Source: CADEEN01 sp963783785 (GTDB lineage: Bacteria; Pseudomonadota; Gammaproteobacteria; Burkholderiales; Burkholderiaceae_C). Taken from it: a stretch of DNA of 64,000 nucleotides. Location of the stretch: contig CAWAOQ010000001.1 in NCBI GenBank assembly GCA_963783785.1, forward strand, positions 372,001-436,000. Reading direction: 5' to 3'. Below are positions 1 through 8,831 of this stretch, piece after piece. The notes below the pieces were generated by a model. That model saw only the letters and a program-made list of their open reading frames with translations. It did no database searches and was not told the DNA's origin. Made by a program: the position numbers and the translations under genes. How positions within the stretch are numbered: the stretch's first letter is position 1; each line of letters begins with the position of its first letter.

Positions 1-2756
1 ACCGGCCGCTGGTCGATGACATCCGCCTGCTGGGCCGCATCCTCGGCGGTGTGATCCGTGAGCAGGAAGGCAGCGAGGCGTTCGAGCTGATCGAGCGCGT
101 GCGCAAGCTCTCGGTGGCCTATCGATTGAAGAAGGACGCCTCGGCCGGCCGTGTGCTCGATCGCCTGCTGAAGAACCTGTCGGGCGACCAGACGGTCAGC
201 GTAATCCGCGCGTTCAGCTACTTCAGCCACCTGGCCAACATCGCCGAAGACCGCCACCATGTGCGTCGTCGCGAGCACCACGAGGCGCAGGGCCACTTGC
301 AGCCAGGCTCGTTGGCAATGACTTTCGAGCGCCTGGCCGATGCCGACATCCGCGCCAGCGAGATCGCACAGACGCTGGCCCGGGCCTACATCTCGCCAGT
401 CCTGACCGCGCACCCCACCGAGGTCCAGCGCAAGAGCATCCTGGATGCCGAACGCGCGATCGCCGAACTGGTCGGCCATCGCGACGACCTGCGCACGGAA
501 CGCGAGCGTTCCGACAACGAGGCCCTGCTGCGCGCGCGCGTCACGCAGCTCTGGCAGACGCGGATGCTGCGCACGGCGAAACTGACAGTCGCCGACGAAA
601 TCGAGAACGCGCTGTCGTACTACCACGCGACGTTCCTGCGCCAGTTGCCGCGTCTGTACCGCGACATCGAACGTGCGCTGCATGGCCACGAGGTGGCACC
701 GTTTCTGCGCATGGGCCACTGGATCGGAGGCGACCGTGATGGCAATCCGAATGTCGGTGCGTCGACGTTGGCGCTGGCGCTGGCTCGGCAGTCCGAGGTG
801 GCGCTGCGGTTCTACCTGACCGAAGTGCACGAACTGGGCTCGGAGCTGTCGATGTCACAGATGTTGGCGCCGGTGACGCCGGCGATGCACGCGCTGGCCG
901 AGCGCTCGCCCGATCGCAATCCGCACCGCGAGGACGAGCCGTACCGGCGGGCGCTGATCGGCGTCTACGCGCGGCTGGCGGCGACGCTGCACGGGCTGAC
1001 CGGCACCGAAGCGCTGCGGCATGCGGTCGCGCCGCAGGATCCGTACGCGAGCGCCGAGGAACTGCTCGCCGACTTGCGCACGATCGAGGCTTCGCTGGCC
1101 CACCACCACGCCCAGGCGTTGATCGCGCCGCGGCTGGCGCCGTTGATGCGCGCCGTGCAGGTGTTCGGCTTTCACCTGGCCACCGTCGACCTGCGCCAGA
1201 GTTCGGACCAGCACGAGGCGGTGATCGCCGAGTTGCTGCGCACGGCGCGCATCGAATCCGACTATGGTGCGCTGGACGAATCGGCGCGGCGCGCGCTGCT
1301 GCTGACCCTGCTCAACGACGCGCGGCCATTGCGCGTGATCGGCCATGCCTACAGCGAGCGCACGCAGGGCGAGCTGGCGGTGTTCGAGGCGGCCCGCGAG
1401 GCACTCGGCCGCTATGGCCGCCACGCGCTGCGCCACTACATCATTTCGCACACCGAGGACGTCAGCGACTTGCTCGAAGTCTTGCTGCTGCAAAAGGAAA
1501 GCGGCCTGTTGACGGGCACCCTCGACGACGGTGCCCGGGCCGCGCTGATCGTGTCGCCGCTGTTCGAAACGATTGCCGATCTGCGCAACGCCGAGCCGAT
1601 CATGCGTGCCTATTACGCACTGCCGGGCGTGATCGAAATGGTCCTGCGCAGCAAGGTCGGCGCCTTTGCCGAGCAGGACATCATGCTCGGCTACAGCGAC
1701 AGCAACAAGGACGGCGGCTTCTTCACCAGCAACTGGGAGCTGTACCGCGCCGAGACGGCGCTGGTGTCAGTGTTCGAGCCATTGAAGCGCGAGCATGGCC
1801 TGGCACTGCGCTTGTTCCATGGGCGCGGCGGCACCGTCGGCCGCGGCGGCGGCCCAAGTTACGACGCCATCCTGGCGCAGCCACCGGGCACGGTGAACGG
1901 GCAGATCCGCCTGACCGAACAGGGCGAGGTCATCGGCTCCAAGTACGCCCACCCCGAGATCGGGCGCCGCAACCTCGAAACCCTTGTCGCGGCCACGCTC
2001 GAAGCGACGCTGCTGCATCCGACCAAGAGTGCGCCGAAGGCCTTCCTGCAGGCCGCTGCCGAGATCAGCGACCTGAGCTTTCAGGCCTACCGCGCACTGG
2101 TCTACGACACCGCAGGCTTCACCGACTACTTCTTCGATGCCACACCGATTCGCGAGATCGCCGAACTCAATATCGGCTCACGCCCGGCCTCGCGGCGGGC
2201 GACCCGCCGCATCGAGGACCTGCGAGCGATTCCCTGGAGCTTCAGCTGGGGCCAGTGCCGCGTCGCGCTGCCGGGCTGGGCCGGCTTCGGCAGCGCGATC
2301 GAGCAATGGCTTGGTCGCAGCGCCAGCCAGCGCAGGCAGCGGCTTGCCCTGTTGCAGAAGATGCATCGGCAATGGCCGTTCTTCCGCACCCTGCTGTCCA
2401 ACCTGGACATGGTGCTGGCCAAGAGCGACCTGCGCATCGCCGCACGCTATGTCGATCTGGTCGAGGACAAGCGCCTGGCCAGGCGCATCTTCAGCGCGAT
2501 CCAGACCGAATGGACCAAAGGCGGTGAGATGCTGTCGCTGATCACGGGCGAGCCGCATCGGCTGGCCTCGAACGCGGCGCTGGCGCGTTCGATCGAGCAT
2601 CGCTTCCCGTACCTCGATCCGCTCAACCACCTGCAGGTCGAGCTGATGCGCCGCTACCGCCATCGCCGGACTGGCGATCCGGCCAACGAGCGCGTGAAGC
2701 GCGGCATCCACATCTCGATCAACGGCATCGCCGCGGGCTTGCGCAACACCGGCTGA
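1..2756 (+). CDS. ppc: Phosphoenolpyruvate carboxylase, 5' end cut by the window edge
   Basis: This enzyme carboxylates phosphoenolpyruvate to oxaloacetate and so refills the TCA cycle in the cytoplasm. The frame is open from base 3, and the residues before the first in-window GTG (base 51) already read as family sequence (PLVDDIRLLGRILGG), so the true start lies left of the window. Visible signatures are the catalytic-histidine segment TAHPTEVQRKS near bases 402-434, GYSDSNKDGGF near 1690, the glycine-rich loop FHGRGGTVGRGGGP near 1816-1857, and the usual C-terminus ending NGIAAGLRNTG. More than 900 residues are present, close to full family length. The next plus-strand segment is a gene remnant, so the gene is probably transcribed alone or with upstream genes outside the window. 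Confidence 0.97.
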   Translation, partial: RPLVDDIRLLGRILGGVIREQEGSEAFELIERVRKLSVAYRLKKDASAGRVLDRLLKNLSGDQTVSVIRAFSYFSHLANIAEDRHHVRRREHHEAQGHLQPGSLAMTFERLADADIRASEIAQTLARAYISPVLTAHPTEVQRKSILDAERAIAELVGHRDDLRTERERSDNEALLRARVTQLWQTRMLRTAKLTVADEIENALSYYHATFLRQLPRLYRDIERALHGHEVAPFLRMGHWIGGDRDGNPNVGASTLALALARQSEVALRFYLTEVHELGSELSMSQMLAPVTPAMHALAERSPDRNPHREDEPYRRALIGVYARLAATLHGLTGTEALRHAVAPQDPYASAEELLADLRTIEASLAHHHAQALIAPRLAPLMRAVQVFGFHLATVDLRQSSDQHEAVIAELLRTARIESDYGALDESARRALLLTLLNDARPLRVIGHAYSERTQGELAVFEAAREALGRYGRHALRHYIISHTEDVSDLLEVLLLQKESGLLTGTLDDGARAALIVSPLFETIADLRNAEPIMRAYYALPGVIEMVLRSKVGAFAEQDIMLGYSDSNKDGGFFTSNWELYRAETALVSVFEPLKREHGLALRLFHGRGGTVGRGGGPSYDAILAQPPGTVNGQIRLTEQGEVIGSKYAHPEIGRRNLETLVAATLEATLLHPTKSAPKAFLQAAAEISDLSFQAYRALVYDTAGFTDYFFDATPIREIAELNIGSRPASRRATRRIEDLRAIPWSFSWGQCRVALPGWAGFGSAIEQWLGRSASQRRQRLALLQKMHRQWPFFRTLLSNLDMVLAKSDLRIAARYVDLVEDKRLARRIFSAIQTEWTKGGEMLSLITGEPHRLASNAALARSIEHRFPYLDPLNHLQVELMRRYRHRRTGDPANERVKRGIHISINGIAAGLRNTG

Positions 2757-2899
2757 ACGAATGCGCGCTGCCGTTGGCGGTCAGGTGGCCGTCGGCCTGG
2801 CGGTCGGGGCCTTCCGGCTGGTCACCGGTGAGCCAGCCGATGCGGCGCGCATGAATGCACGCTTCAGACGCCTGGTGGCCAGCGCGCATTGAGTGCGCA

Positions 2900-3112
2900 A
2901 TGCATTCGGAGAACCGCATCGACAAAGACACCGCCCGCGAAGCATTCGCCGACGACGCGAACCTGCTCGGTATCGAGGGCATCGAGTACATCGAGTACGT
3001 CACCGCCAAGCCGCAGGCGCTGGGCCAGGTGCTGGAGCAGATGGGTTTCAGGCCGACCGTGCAGCGCCGTTCGGTGGCTCTGCCGGGCCAGATGCAGTTG
3101 CGCGCGCTCTGA
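2900..3112 (+). pseudogene. Remnant of a 4-hydroxyphenylpyruvate dioxygenase-like N-terminus
   Basis: A 70-residue reading frame contains NLLGIEGIEYIEYVTAKPQ followed by ALGQVLEQMGFRP. This resembles the first VOC-fold strand and helix of 4-hydroxyphenylpyruvate dioxygenase, an enzyme of tyrosine breakdown of about 350 residues. The match stops after about 60 residues at a TGA, and only 26 bases separate it from the convergent response-regulator gene, so the metal-binding and catalytic parts are missing. No other frame continues the similarity, which argues for real truncation rather than a simple frameshift. A 43-codon ORF at 2761-2892, between ppc and this remnant, is unrecognised. A short expressed VOC-like peptide is possible but less likely. 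Confidence 0.55.
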
Positions 3113-3138
3113 CCGCCGGCAGCGGTCCGCTGGGCGAT

Positions 3139-3924
3139 TCAGTCGCCGCCCTCGGCGAGCGCTTCGCGCACCGCCCCCAGCTGCCGTCGCGACACGGCAA
3201 GCCATTCGTCAACCGGTGCCACCTGCACCGCCCAGCCGATTTCGGCACCGGCGCCGTCGTCGTCGTGCTCGGCCATGCGCCGGCGTTCGAGCAGTCGCAC
3301 CGCGTCGCGCGCCACCAGCGCGTTGCGGTGGATGCGCAGGAAGCGCTCGCCCAGGCGCTGCTCGAGGTCGGTCAGCGAATCGTCGAGCACCCAGGTGCGG
3401 CCGGCCGTGCGCAGGGTCACGTACTTCAGCTCGGCCTTCAGATACAGCACCTCGGCCAGCGGGATCCGTGCCACGCGGCCGCGTTCGCTGACCACCAGCA
3501 CCGGCTCGGCGGCAGTGGCCCCAGCACCATCGCGCGGCGGCAGGCGCCGCGCTGCGCGTTGCAGTGCCGCAGCCAGGCGTTCGCGCTTGACCGGCTTGGT
3601 CAGATAGTCGGCGGCATCGAGGTCGAACGCGGCCAGGGCATGTTCGCTGTGCGCCGTCACAAACACCACTGCCGGCGGTTGCGGCAGGTGCTGCAGCTCG
3701 GCCGCCAGCGCAGTGCCGGGCTGGCCCGGCATCTGGATGTCGAGCAGCACGACATCGGCCTCGTGCTCGGCGAGCCACTGGCGCGCCTGTGGCACGCTGA
3801 CGCACTGTCCGGCCACCGCGCTGCGCGGCTCGGCGCACTCGCCGACCAATGTGGCCAAGCGGGCGCGCGCCAGCGCTTCATCGTCGACGATCAGCACACG
3901 CAGCACGGCGCCGGGCAGGTTCAT
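3139..3924 (-). CDS. algR: LytTR-family response regulator (AlgR-like)
   Basis: A two-component response regulator predicted to bind DNA. The start MNLPGAVLRVLIVDDEALA gives a normal receiver domain with the acidic pair (VDDE), the phosphoacceptor aspartate in VVLLDIQMPG, the switch threonine in VFVTAHS and the lysine in YLTKPVKRE. The C-terminal about 110 residues are a LytTR DNA-binding domain (LYLKAELKYVTLRT, FLRIHRNALV). The ATG overlaps the stop of the upstream kinase gene by 4 bases (ATGA), so the two are translationally coupled. A longer upstream extension of the frame only runs antisense through the kinase and was discarded. Pseudomonads keep the homologous algZ-algR pair beside argH, as here. 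The target genes cannot be told from the sequence. Confidence 0.9.
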   Translation of the reverse strand: MNLPGAVLRVLIVDDEALARARLATLVGECAEPRSAVAGQCVSVPQARQWLAEHEADVVLLDIQMPGQPGTALAAELQHLPQPPAVVFVTAHSEHALAAFDLDAADYLTKPVKRERLAAALQRAARRLPPRDGAGATAAEPVLVVSERGRVARIPLAEVLYLKAELKYVTLRTAGRTWVLDDSLTDLEQRLGERFLRIHRNALVARDAVRLLERRRMAEHDDDGAGAEIGWAVQVAPVDEWLAVSRRQLGAVREALAEGGD

Positions 3925-5030
3925 TCGTCGCCTCCGAGCGGCACGGCGATCTTGACGCGAAAACGCCCGTCGGCGCGCTGCACCTCGAACTGGGCGTCGA
4001 GGTCGTGCAACAGGCGCAGCCGCTCGCGCACGTTGGCCAGCGCCAGGCCGTGTCCGGGCCGCGAGGGCATGTCGCCGACGGTGTTGTCGATGGTGATCTC
4101 GGCGCGGCCCAACCGGGCGCGCGTGCGCACGCGAATCAGACCGCCGCGCTCGGTGGGCTCGATGCCGTGGCGCACCGCGTTTTCCAGCAGCGGCTGCAAC
4201 ACCAGCGGCGGCAACCGCGCACCGTCTGCGCTGGCGTCGAGCTGCCACTCCAGATGCAGTCGCTCGCCGAAGCGCAACTGCTCGATCGCCAGGTAGCGCT
4301 GCGCCAGTTCGAGCTCGCTGCCCAGCGTGACCGAGCTGCTGCCGCCGCCATCGGCCAGCGCCGCGCGGAACAATTCGGCCAGGTCCTCGAGCACGCCCTC
4401 GGCGCGCGCCGGGTCGGTGCGCACCAGCGCCACCGCACTGTTGAGCGTGTTGAACAGGAAGTGCGGGCGGATGCGCGACTGCAACTCGGCCAGGCGGGCA
4501 CGGGCGTCGGCGGGCATGCGCTGGCCTTCCCGCCATTGCAGCCAAAGTGCCATCGCCAACGCCAGGGCAGCGCCGATCAGCGGCAGCGCCAGCAGGCGCA
4601 GTGGCTGGGGTTCGAGCAATTGCAGCCAGAACATCGGCACGCAGGCGAGCGGAGCCAGCACGGCCCCCAGCGCCATCATCGTTGCCGTGCGCGCCGGTGG
4701 CCGCAGCCGCACCAGCGTGCGACGCATGGCGCACAGCAGTGCCAGCCAGAACAGCGTGCCGATCAGCGACACCGACACTGCCGGCCCGAGGGTGGCGAGT
4801 GCCTGCTCGGCCGAGCCAGTGCTGGCCAGCACGGCCAGCAACACCGCGCCGTTGACCGCCAGCAAGGCCCGCAGAGCCAACGCGCCACGGCAGACGTCGA
4901 ATGCGGCGCCGCTGGCGACCACCTCGTCGCCATCGCGCGAGCCGGGTCGCGTCGATGACGACGGCGGCCACAGGCTCGTGCTGTCGCTCGTGTTCAGCGC
5001 GGCCGGTACGGTGTCGGGCAGGCTCGTCAT
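3921..5030 (-). CDS. algZ: LytS/AlgZ-type sensor histidine kinase
   Basis: A membrane sensor kinase that should phosphorylate the LytTR regulator encoded immediately downstream. About four hydrophobic segments lie in the N-terminal half. They are followed by the His_kinase motif RIRPHFLFNTLNSAVAL with the phosphoacceptor histidine, the N-box LLENAVRHGIEP and the G-box GHGLALANVRERL, the order typical of 5TM/LytS-type kinases. I chose the ATG giving MTSLPDTVP; an in-frame start 18 codons upstream (base 5084) is possible. The gene is divergent from argH with about 105 bp between starts, and its stop overlaps the next start by 4 bases. The input signal is unknown. Confidence 0.87.
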   Translation of the reverse strand: MTSLPDTVPAALNTSDSTSLWPPSSSTRPGSRDGDEVVASGAAFDVCRGALALRALLAVNGAVLLAVLASTGSAEQALATLGPAVSVSLIGTLFWLALLCAMRRTLVRLRPPARTATMMALGAVLAPLACVPMFWLQLLEPQPLRLLALPLIGAALALAMALWLQWREGQRMPADARARLAELQSRIRPHFLFNTLNSAVALVRTDPARAEGVLEDLAELFRAALADGGGSSSVTLGSELELAQRYLAIEQLRFGERLHLEWQLDASADGARLPPLVLQPLLENAVRHGIEPTERGGLIRVRTRARLGRAEITIDNTVGDMPSRPGHGLALANVRERLRLLHDLDAQFEVQRADGRFRVKIAVPLGGDE

Positions 5031-5134
5031 CAGGGAGGGCGCGTCGATAGAATCGAATCCACCAAAGCTGGCAGCTGCCGGCATTGTGTCCCAGCCTCAC
5101 TCACCTCGGGCACCGCCGGCGCGGTGACGGCCTC

Positions 5135-6532
5135 ATGTCTTCGAACCCCCTCGACAAGAAATCACAAGCCTGGTCGGCACTGTTCTCCGAGCCGATGAGC
5201 GAGCTGGTGCAGCGCTACACCGCCAGCGTGAGCTTCGACCGTCGACTGGCCGAGGCCGACATCGCCGCCAGCTTGGCGCATGCCGAGATGCTCGCGGCGC
5301 AGGGTGTGATCTCGGCGGACGACCACGCGGCGATCGAGCGCGGCATGGCACAGATCGCCGCCGACATCGCGGCAGGCCGCTTCGAGTGGAAGCTCGAACT
5401 CGAAGATGTGCACCTGAACATCGAGGCGCGTCTGACGCAGCTGGTCGGTGATCCCGGCAAACGCCTGCACACCGGGCGCTCGCGCAACGACCAGGTCGCC
5501 ACCGATGTGCGGCTGTGGCTGCGCGGCGAGATCGATCGCCTGGCCGTGCTGCTCACGGCGATGCAGCGTGCGCTGCTGACGGCGGCCGAGCCACACACCG
5601 AGACCATCCTGCCTGGTTACACCCATCTGCAAGTGGCGCAGCCGGTGAGCTTTGCGCACCACCTGCTGGCCTATGTGGAGATGTTCGCGCGCGATGCCGA
5701 ACGGCTGGCCGACGTGCGAAAGCGCGTCAATCGCCTGCCACTCGGCGCCGCCGCGCTGGCGGGAACCAGCTACCCACTCGACCGCGAGCGCGTCGCGAAG
5801 GCGCTGGGTTTCGAAGGCGTCTGTGCCAACAGCCTGGATGCCGTGAGTGACCGTGACTTCGCGATCGAGTTCGCGTCCTGGGCGTCGATCACGATGATGC
5901 ACGTGTCGCGCCTGGCCGAAGAGATCGTGCTGTGGATGAGCCAGAACTTCGGCTTCATCGACCTCTCGGACCGCTACTGCACCGGCTCGTCGATCATGCC
6001 GCAGAAGCGCAACCCCGACGTCGCCGAACTCGCGCGTGGCAAGACCGGGCGCGTCTATGGCCACCTGATGGGATTGCTGACCTTGATGAAGGGCCAGCCG
6101 CTGACCTACAACAAGGACAACCAGGAAGACAAGGAACCGCTGTTCGACACCGTCGATACGCTGGCCGCCACGCTGCGCATCATGGCCGAGATGGCAGCCG
6201 GCATCGTGGTCAAGCCCGAGGCGATGGCCCTTGCGGCGACCAAGGGCTACGCCACCGCGACCGATCTCGCCGACTACCTGGTGAAGAAGGGCCTGCCGTT
6301 CCGCGATGCGCACGAGGTGGTGGCACATGCGGTGAAGTTCGGCATTGCGCGCGGCACGGACCTGGCCGACCTGCCGCTCGAGACGCTGAAGACATTCCAC
6401 GCCGCGATCGACGACGACGTCTATGCCGTGCTCACGTTGCGCGGCTCGCTCGAGGCCCGCCAGGTGCAGGGCGGCACTGCACCCGAACGGGTGCGCGAGC
6501 AGATTGCGGCACACCGGGCCAGGCTGACCTGA
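5135..6532 (+). CDS. argH: Argininosuccinate lyase
   Basis: Catalyses the last step of arginine synthesis, splitting argininosuccinate into arginine and fumarate in the cytoplasm. The 465-residue product has the usual family length. Signatures are HTGRSRNDQVATD, the conserved TGSSIMPQKRNPD fumarase/aspartase loop carrying the catalytic serine, and KGQPLTYNKDNQEDKE. The ATG giving MSSNPLDKKSQAW was chosen because homologues start just before the LDKK.QAW segment; a GTG 17 codons upstream would add only a poor extension. It is divergent from the LytS/LytTR pair. The space to thiL holds no recognised gene. Confidence 0.97.
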   Translation: MSSNPLDKKSQAWSALFSEPMSELVQRYTASVSFDRRLAEADIAASLAHAEMLAAQGVISADDHAAIERGMAQIAADIAAGRFEWKLELEDVHLNIEARLTQLVGDPGKRLHTGRSRNDQVATDVRLWLRGEIDRLAVLLTAMQRALLTAAEPHTETILPGYTHLQVAQPVSFAHHLLAYVEMFARDAERLADVRKRVNRLPLGAAALAGTSYPLDRERVAKALGFEGVCANSLDAVSDRDFAIEFASWASITMMHVSRLAEEIVLWMSQNFGFIDLSDRYCTGSSIMPQKRNPDVAELARGKTGRVYGHLMGLLTLMKGQPLTYNKDNQEDKEPLFDTVDTLAATLRIMAEMAAGIVVKPEAMALAATKGYATATDLADYLVKKGLPFRDAHEVVAHAVKFGIARGTDLADLPLETLKTFHAAIDDDVYAVLTLRGSLEARQVQGGTAPERVREQIAAHRARLT

Positions 6533-6781
6533 CGCACGGGCAATCGATGCACGAGCCACGAACCCCGCCGCCGCTGCCTCCCCGCGCAGGTCGCGCGCCG
6601 GCTCGGTCTGCAAACGGCGCCGCACCACTTCCACCGGCCCCGAGGCGGTGACTGCGCCGCTGGCCGATGCGTCGCGGCTCGACTCGGGCCGCTCCCGGGC
6701 GACCGTCAAGCAGTTCGACGGCCGACCGGATGCGACCAGGCTGCAGGTCTTTTTTGCGGCGCTGCCACGGGCGGCGGCCTG
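6533..6781 (+). other. Space between argH and thiL with an unrecognised open frame
   Basis: No family was recognised in these 249 bases. One plus-strand frame stays open from the end of argH to a TGA at 6780-6782, which overlaps the thiL ATG as TGATG. A GTG at 6648 could start a 44-residue peptide. Composition is similar to neighbouring genes. It could be a small gene translationally coupled to thiL, a decayed remnant, or simply open by chance at this GC content. No terminator hairpin was seen. Confidence 0.3.
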
Positions 6782-7765
6782 ATGTCGATGGTGTCCCCCA
6801 AGACCCTCGGCGAGTTCGACCTGATCGCGCGTTACTTCACGCGCGTGCCGAGGCGTGCGACCCTTGGCATTGGTGATGACTGCGCGCTGCTTGCGCCGCT
6901 GCCGGCCGGGCAACAGCTCGCGATCTCATGCGACATGCTGGTCGAAGGGCGGCACTTCCTGTCCAGCGTCGCGCCCGATCGACTCGGCCACAAGGCCTTG
7001 GCGGTCAACCTGTCGGACCTGGCGGCCTGCGGCGCGGAGCCCGTGGCCTTCATGCTGGCGCTGGCGATGCCGCGCGTCGACGAGGCCTTTCTCGACGGCT
7101 TCGCGCGCGGCATGTTCGCGCTGGCCGATGCCCATGGCATCGAGCTGGTCGGCGGTGACACGACGGCCGGGCCGCTCAACCTCTGCATCACCGTGTTCGG
7201 CGCGGTGCCGGTCGGCCAGGCGCTGCTGCGCTCGGGCGCGCGCGCCGGCGACACCTTGTGGGTCAGTGGCACGCTCGGCGATGCGCGGTTGGCGCTCGAG
7301 GCCTTCCGTGGCACCGTGTCGCTGATGGGTCAGGCCTTCGACAGCGTGCGCGCGCGCATGGAGTGCCCGGCGCCGCGCGTCGCACTCGGCCGCGCGCTGC
7401 GCGGCCTGGCCAGCAGTGCGATCGACCTCAGCGACGGCCTGGTCGGCGACCTCGGCCACGTGCTCGCGCGCTCGGGCGTCGGCGCGACGGTGAATGTCGA
7501 CGCTCTGCCGCGAAGTGCGGTGCTCGCCGCCCAGCCGCGCCCGCTCCAGCTTGAATGCACGCTGGCCGGCGGCGACGATTACGAGCTGCTGTTCAGCGCA
7601 CCTCCCGCGCGCGAGCGCGAGGTGCTGGCGGCGGCCGACCAGGCCGGCGTGCTGGTGACGCCGGTCGGCAGCATCGACGCGGCCCCCGGCCTGCGCCTGG
7701 TCGATGCAGACGGCGCGGCGCTGCGACAGCGCTTCCTGGCCTTCGACCATTTCCGCGCCACGTGA
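6782..7765 (+). CDS. thiL: Thiamine-monophosphate kinase
   Basis: Phosphorylates thiamine monophosphate to the active cofactor thiamine diphosphate. The 327-residue product opens with GEFDLIARYF and LGIGDDCALL, the acidic metal/ATP-binding start typical of ThiL. It continues with the AIR-synthase-like motifs KALAVNLSDLAACGAEP, VGGDTTAGPL and ECTLAGGDDYELLF. It is the first gene of a compact operon, overlapping pgpA by one base (TGATG). A thiL-pgpA-pncC order is common in beta- and gamma-proteobacteria. A second ATG two codons in is an equally possible start. Confidence 0.95.
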   Translation: MSMVSPKTLGEFDLIARYFTRVPRRATLGIGDDCALLAPLPAGQQLAISCDMLVEGRHFLSSVAPDRLGHKALAVNLSDLAACGAEPVAFMLALAMPRVDEAFLDGFARGMFALADAHGIELVGGDTTAGPLNLCITVFGAVPVGQALLRSGARAGDTLWVSGTLGDARLALEAFRGTVSLMGQAFDSVRARMECPAPRVALGRALRGLASSAIDLSDGLVGDLGHVLARSGVGATVNVDALPRSAVLAAQPRPLQLECTLAGGDDYELLFSAPPAREREVLAAADQAGVLVTPVGSIDAAPGLRLVDADGAALRQRFLAFDHFRAT

Positions 7766-8331
7766 TGACCGGCCCCGACATCGACGCGGCCAAGGTGTTG
7801 CGCGAGGACGGCGCCGCGCCGGTGCCACCACGACGCCCGACGCTGCGCTTCATGCTGCCCCACCCGGCGCGCTGGATCGCGTTCGGCTTCGGCAGTGGGC
7901 TGGCACCGTGGGCGCCCGGCACGGTGGGAACACTGTGGGCCTGGGCGGCGTTCCTCGTGCTCGACCGCTGGCTCGGTGCCGCACAGTGGGGCCTGCTGTT
8001 GCTCGTGGCATCGATCATCGGCGTCTGGGCCTGCGCCCGCACCGCACAAGACCTCGGCTTGGCCGACCCCGCTGCGATCGTCTGGGACGAGGTGGTGGCG
8101 TTCTGGCTCGTGCTGTGGCTGGCGATGCCCACCGGCTTCGTCGGCCAGGCCATTGCGTTCGCGCTGTTCCGCTTGTTCGATGTCGTCAAGCCCGGCCCGG
8201 TGCGCTGGGCCGACCGGCTGTTCAAGCACGCGCGCGGCTGGCGGCAGGGCTGGGGCATCCTGTTCGACGACCTGGTGGCGGCGCTGTGCGCGCTGCTGGT
8301 GATCGCGCTGTGGCGCTTCGTCTGGCCATGA
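7765..8331 (+). CDS. pgpA: Phosphatidylglycerophosphatase A
   Basis: A small inner-membrane phosphatase that makes phosphatidylglycerol from phosphatidylglycerophosphate. The 188-residue product contains FGSGLAPWAPGTVGTLWA near its start, the conserved WDEVVAFWLVLW segment with acidic catalytic residues, and FRLFDVVKPGP. It has about four hydrophobic segments, as in the PgpA family. The N-terminal about 30 residues before the conserved core are poorly conserved. Its ATG overlaps the thiL stop by one base, and its stop overlaps the pncC start by four bases (ATGA), so the operon is tightly coupled. Confidence 0.93.
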   Translation: MTGPDIDAAKVLREDGAAPVPPRRPTLRFMLPHPARWIAFGFGSGLAPWAPGTVGTLWAWAAFLVLDRWLGAAQWGLLLLVASIIGVWACARTAQDLGLADPAAIVWDEVVAFWLVLWLAMPTGFVGQAIAFALFRLFDVVKPGPVRWADRLFKHARGWRQGWGILFDDLVAALCALLVIALWRFVWP

Positions 8332-8831
8332 TCGACGTCGCTGCCATCACCACGCTCGTCGCGCCGCTGGCCGACGCCTTGCGCGGCCGGTGCTGGCGGC
8401 TGGCGACGGCCGAGAGTTGCACCGGTGGCTTGATCGCGGCGGCCTGCACGACGCTGGCCGGATCGTCCGACTGGTTCGAGCGCGGCTTCGTCACCTACAG
8501 CAACGAGGCCAAGATCGAGCAACTCGGTGTCGACCCGGCGCTGATCGTCGCCCATGGTGCGGTCAGCGCCGAGGTGGCTCGTGCGATGGTTGCCGGTGCG
8601 CTGGCTCACTCGCGAGCCGACATCGCAGTGGCCGTCACCGGCATTGCCGGCCCCGGCGGCGCGGCGGCGGGCAAGCCGGTCGGCACCGTGTGGCTGGCGT
8701 GGATGCGGCGCGGCGGGCCGGCGCGAGCCGAGCGGCTGCGATTGAACGGCGACCGCGCCAGCGTGCGCGCACAGACGGTCGCCGTCGCGCTGCAACGGCT
8801 GCACGCCGCGGTGATCACGGCCACGCCATGA
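8328..8831 (+). CDS. pncC: Nicotinamide-nucleotide amidase (CinA C-terminal domain family)
   Basis: Deamidates nicotinamide mononucleotide to nicotinate mononucleotide in NAD recycling. The 167-residue protein is a stand-alone CinA C-terminal domain, as in E. coli PncC, without the N-terminal molybdopterin-binding-like domain of full CinA. Visible signatures are TAESCTGGLIAAACT with the catalytic serine, FVTYSNEAK, and AVTGIAGPGGAAAGKPVGTVW. Start and stop each overlap the neighbouring genes by four bases (ATGA), so the start choice is firm. Confidence 0.93.
   Translation: MIDVAAITTLVAPLADALRGRCWRLATAESCTGGLIAAACTTLAGSSDWFERGFVTYSNEAKIEQLGVDPALIVAHGAVSAEVARAMVAGALAHSRADIAVAVTGIAGPGGAAAGKPVGTVWLAWMRRGGPARAERLRLNGDRASVRAQTVAVALQRLHAAVITATP

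Noticed and set aside
2761..2892. 43-codon ORF directly after ppc
   Set aside because: No recognisable family, no ribosome-binding site and typical chance length for this GC content.
5162..6913. 583-codon minus-strand open frame opposite argH
   Set aside because: Antisense shadow of argH with repetitive R/A/H/Q-rich composition and no family similarity.
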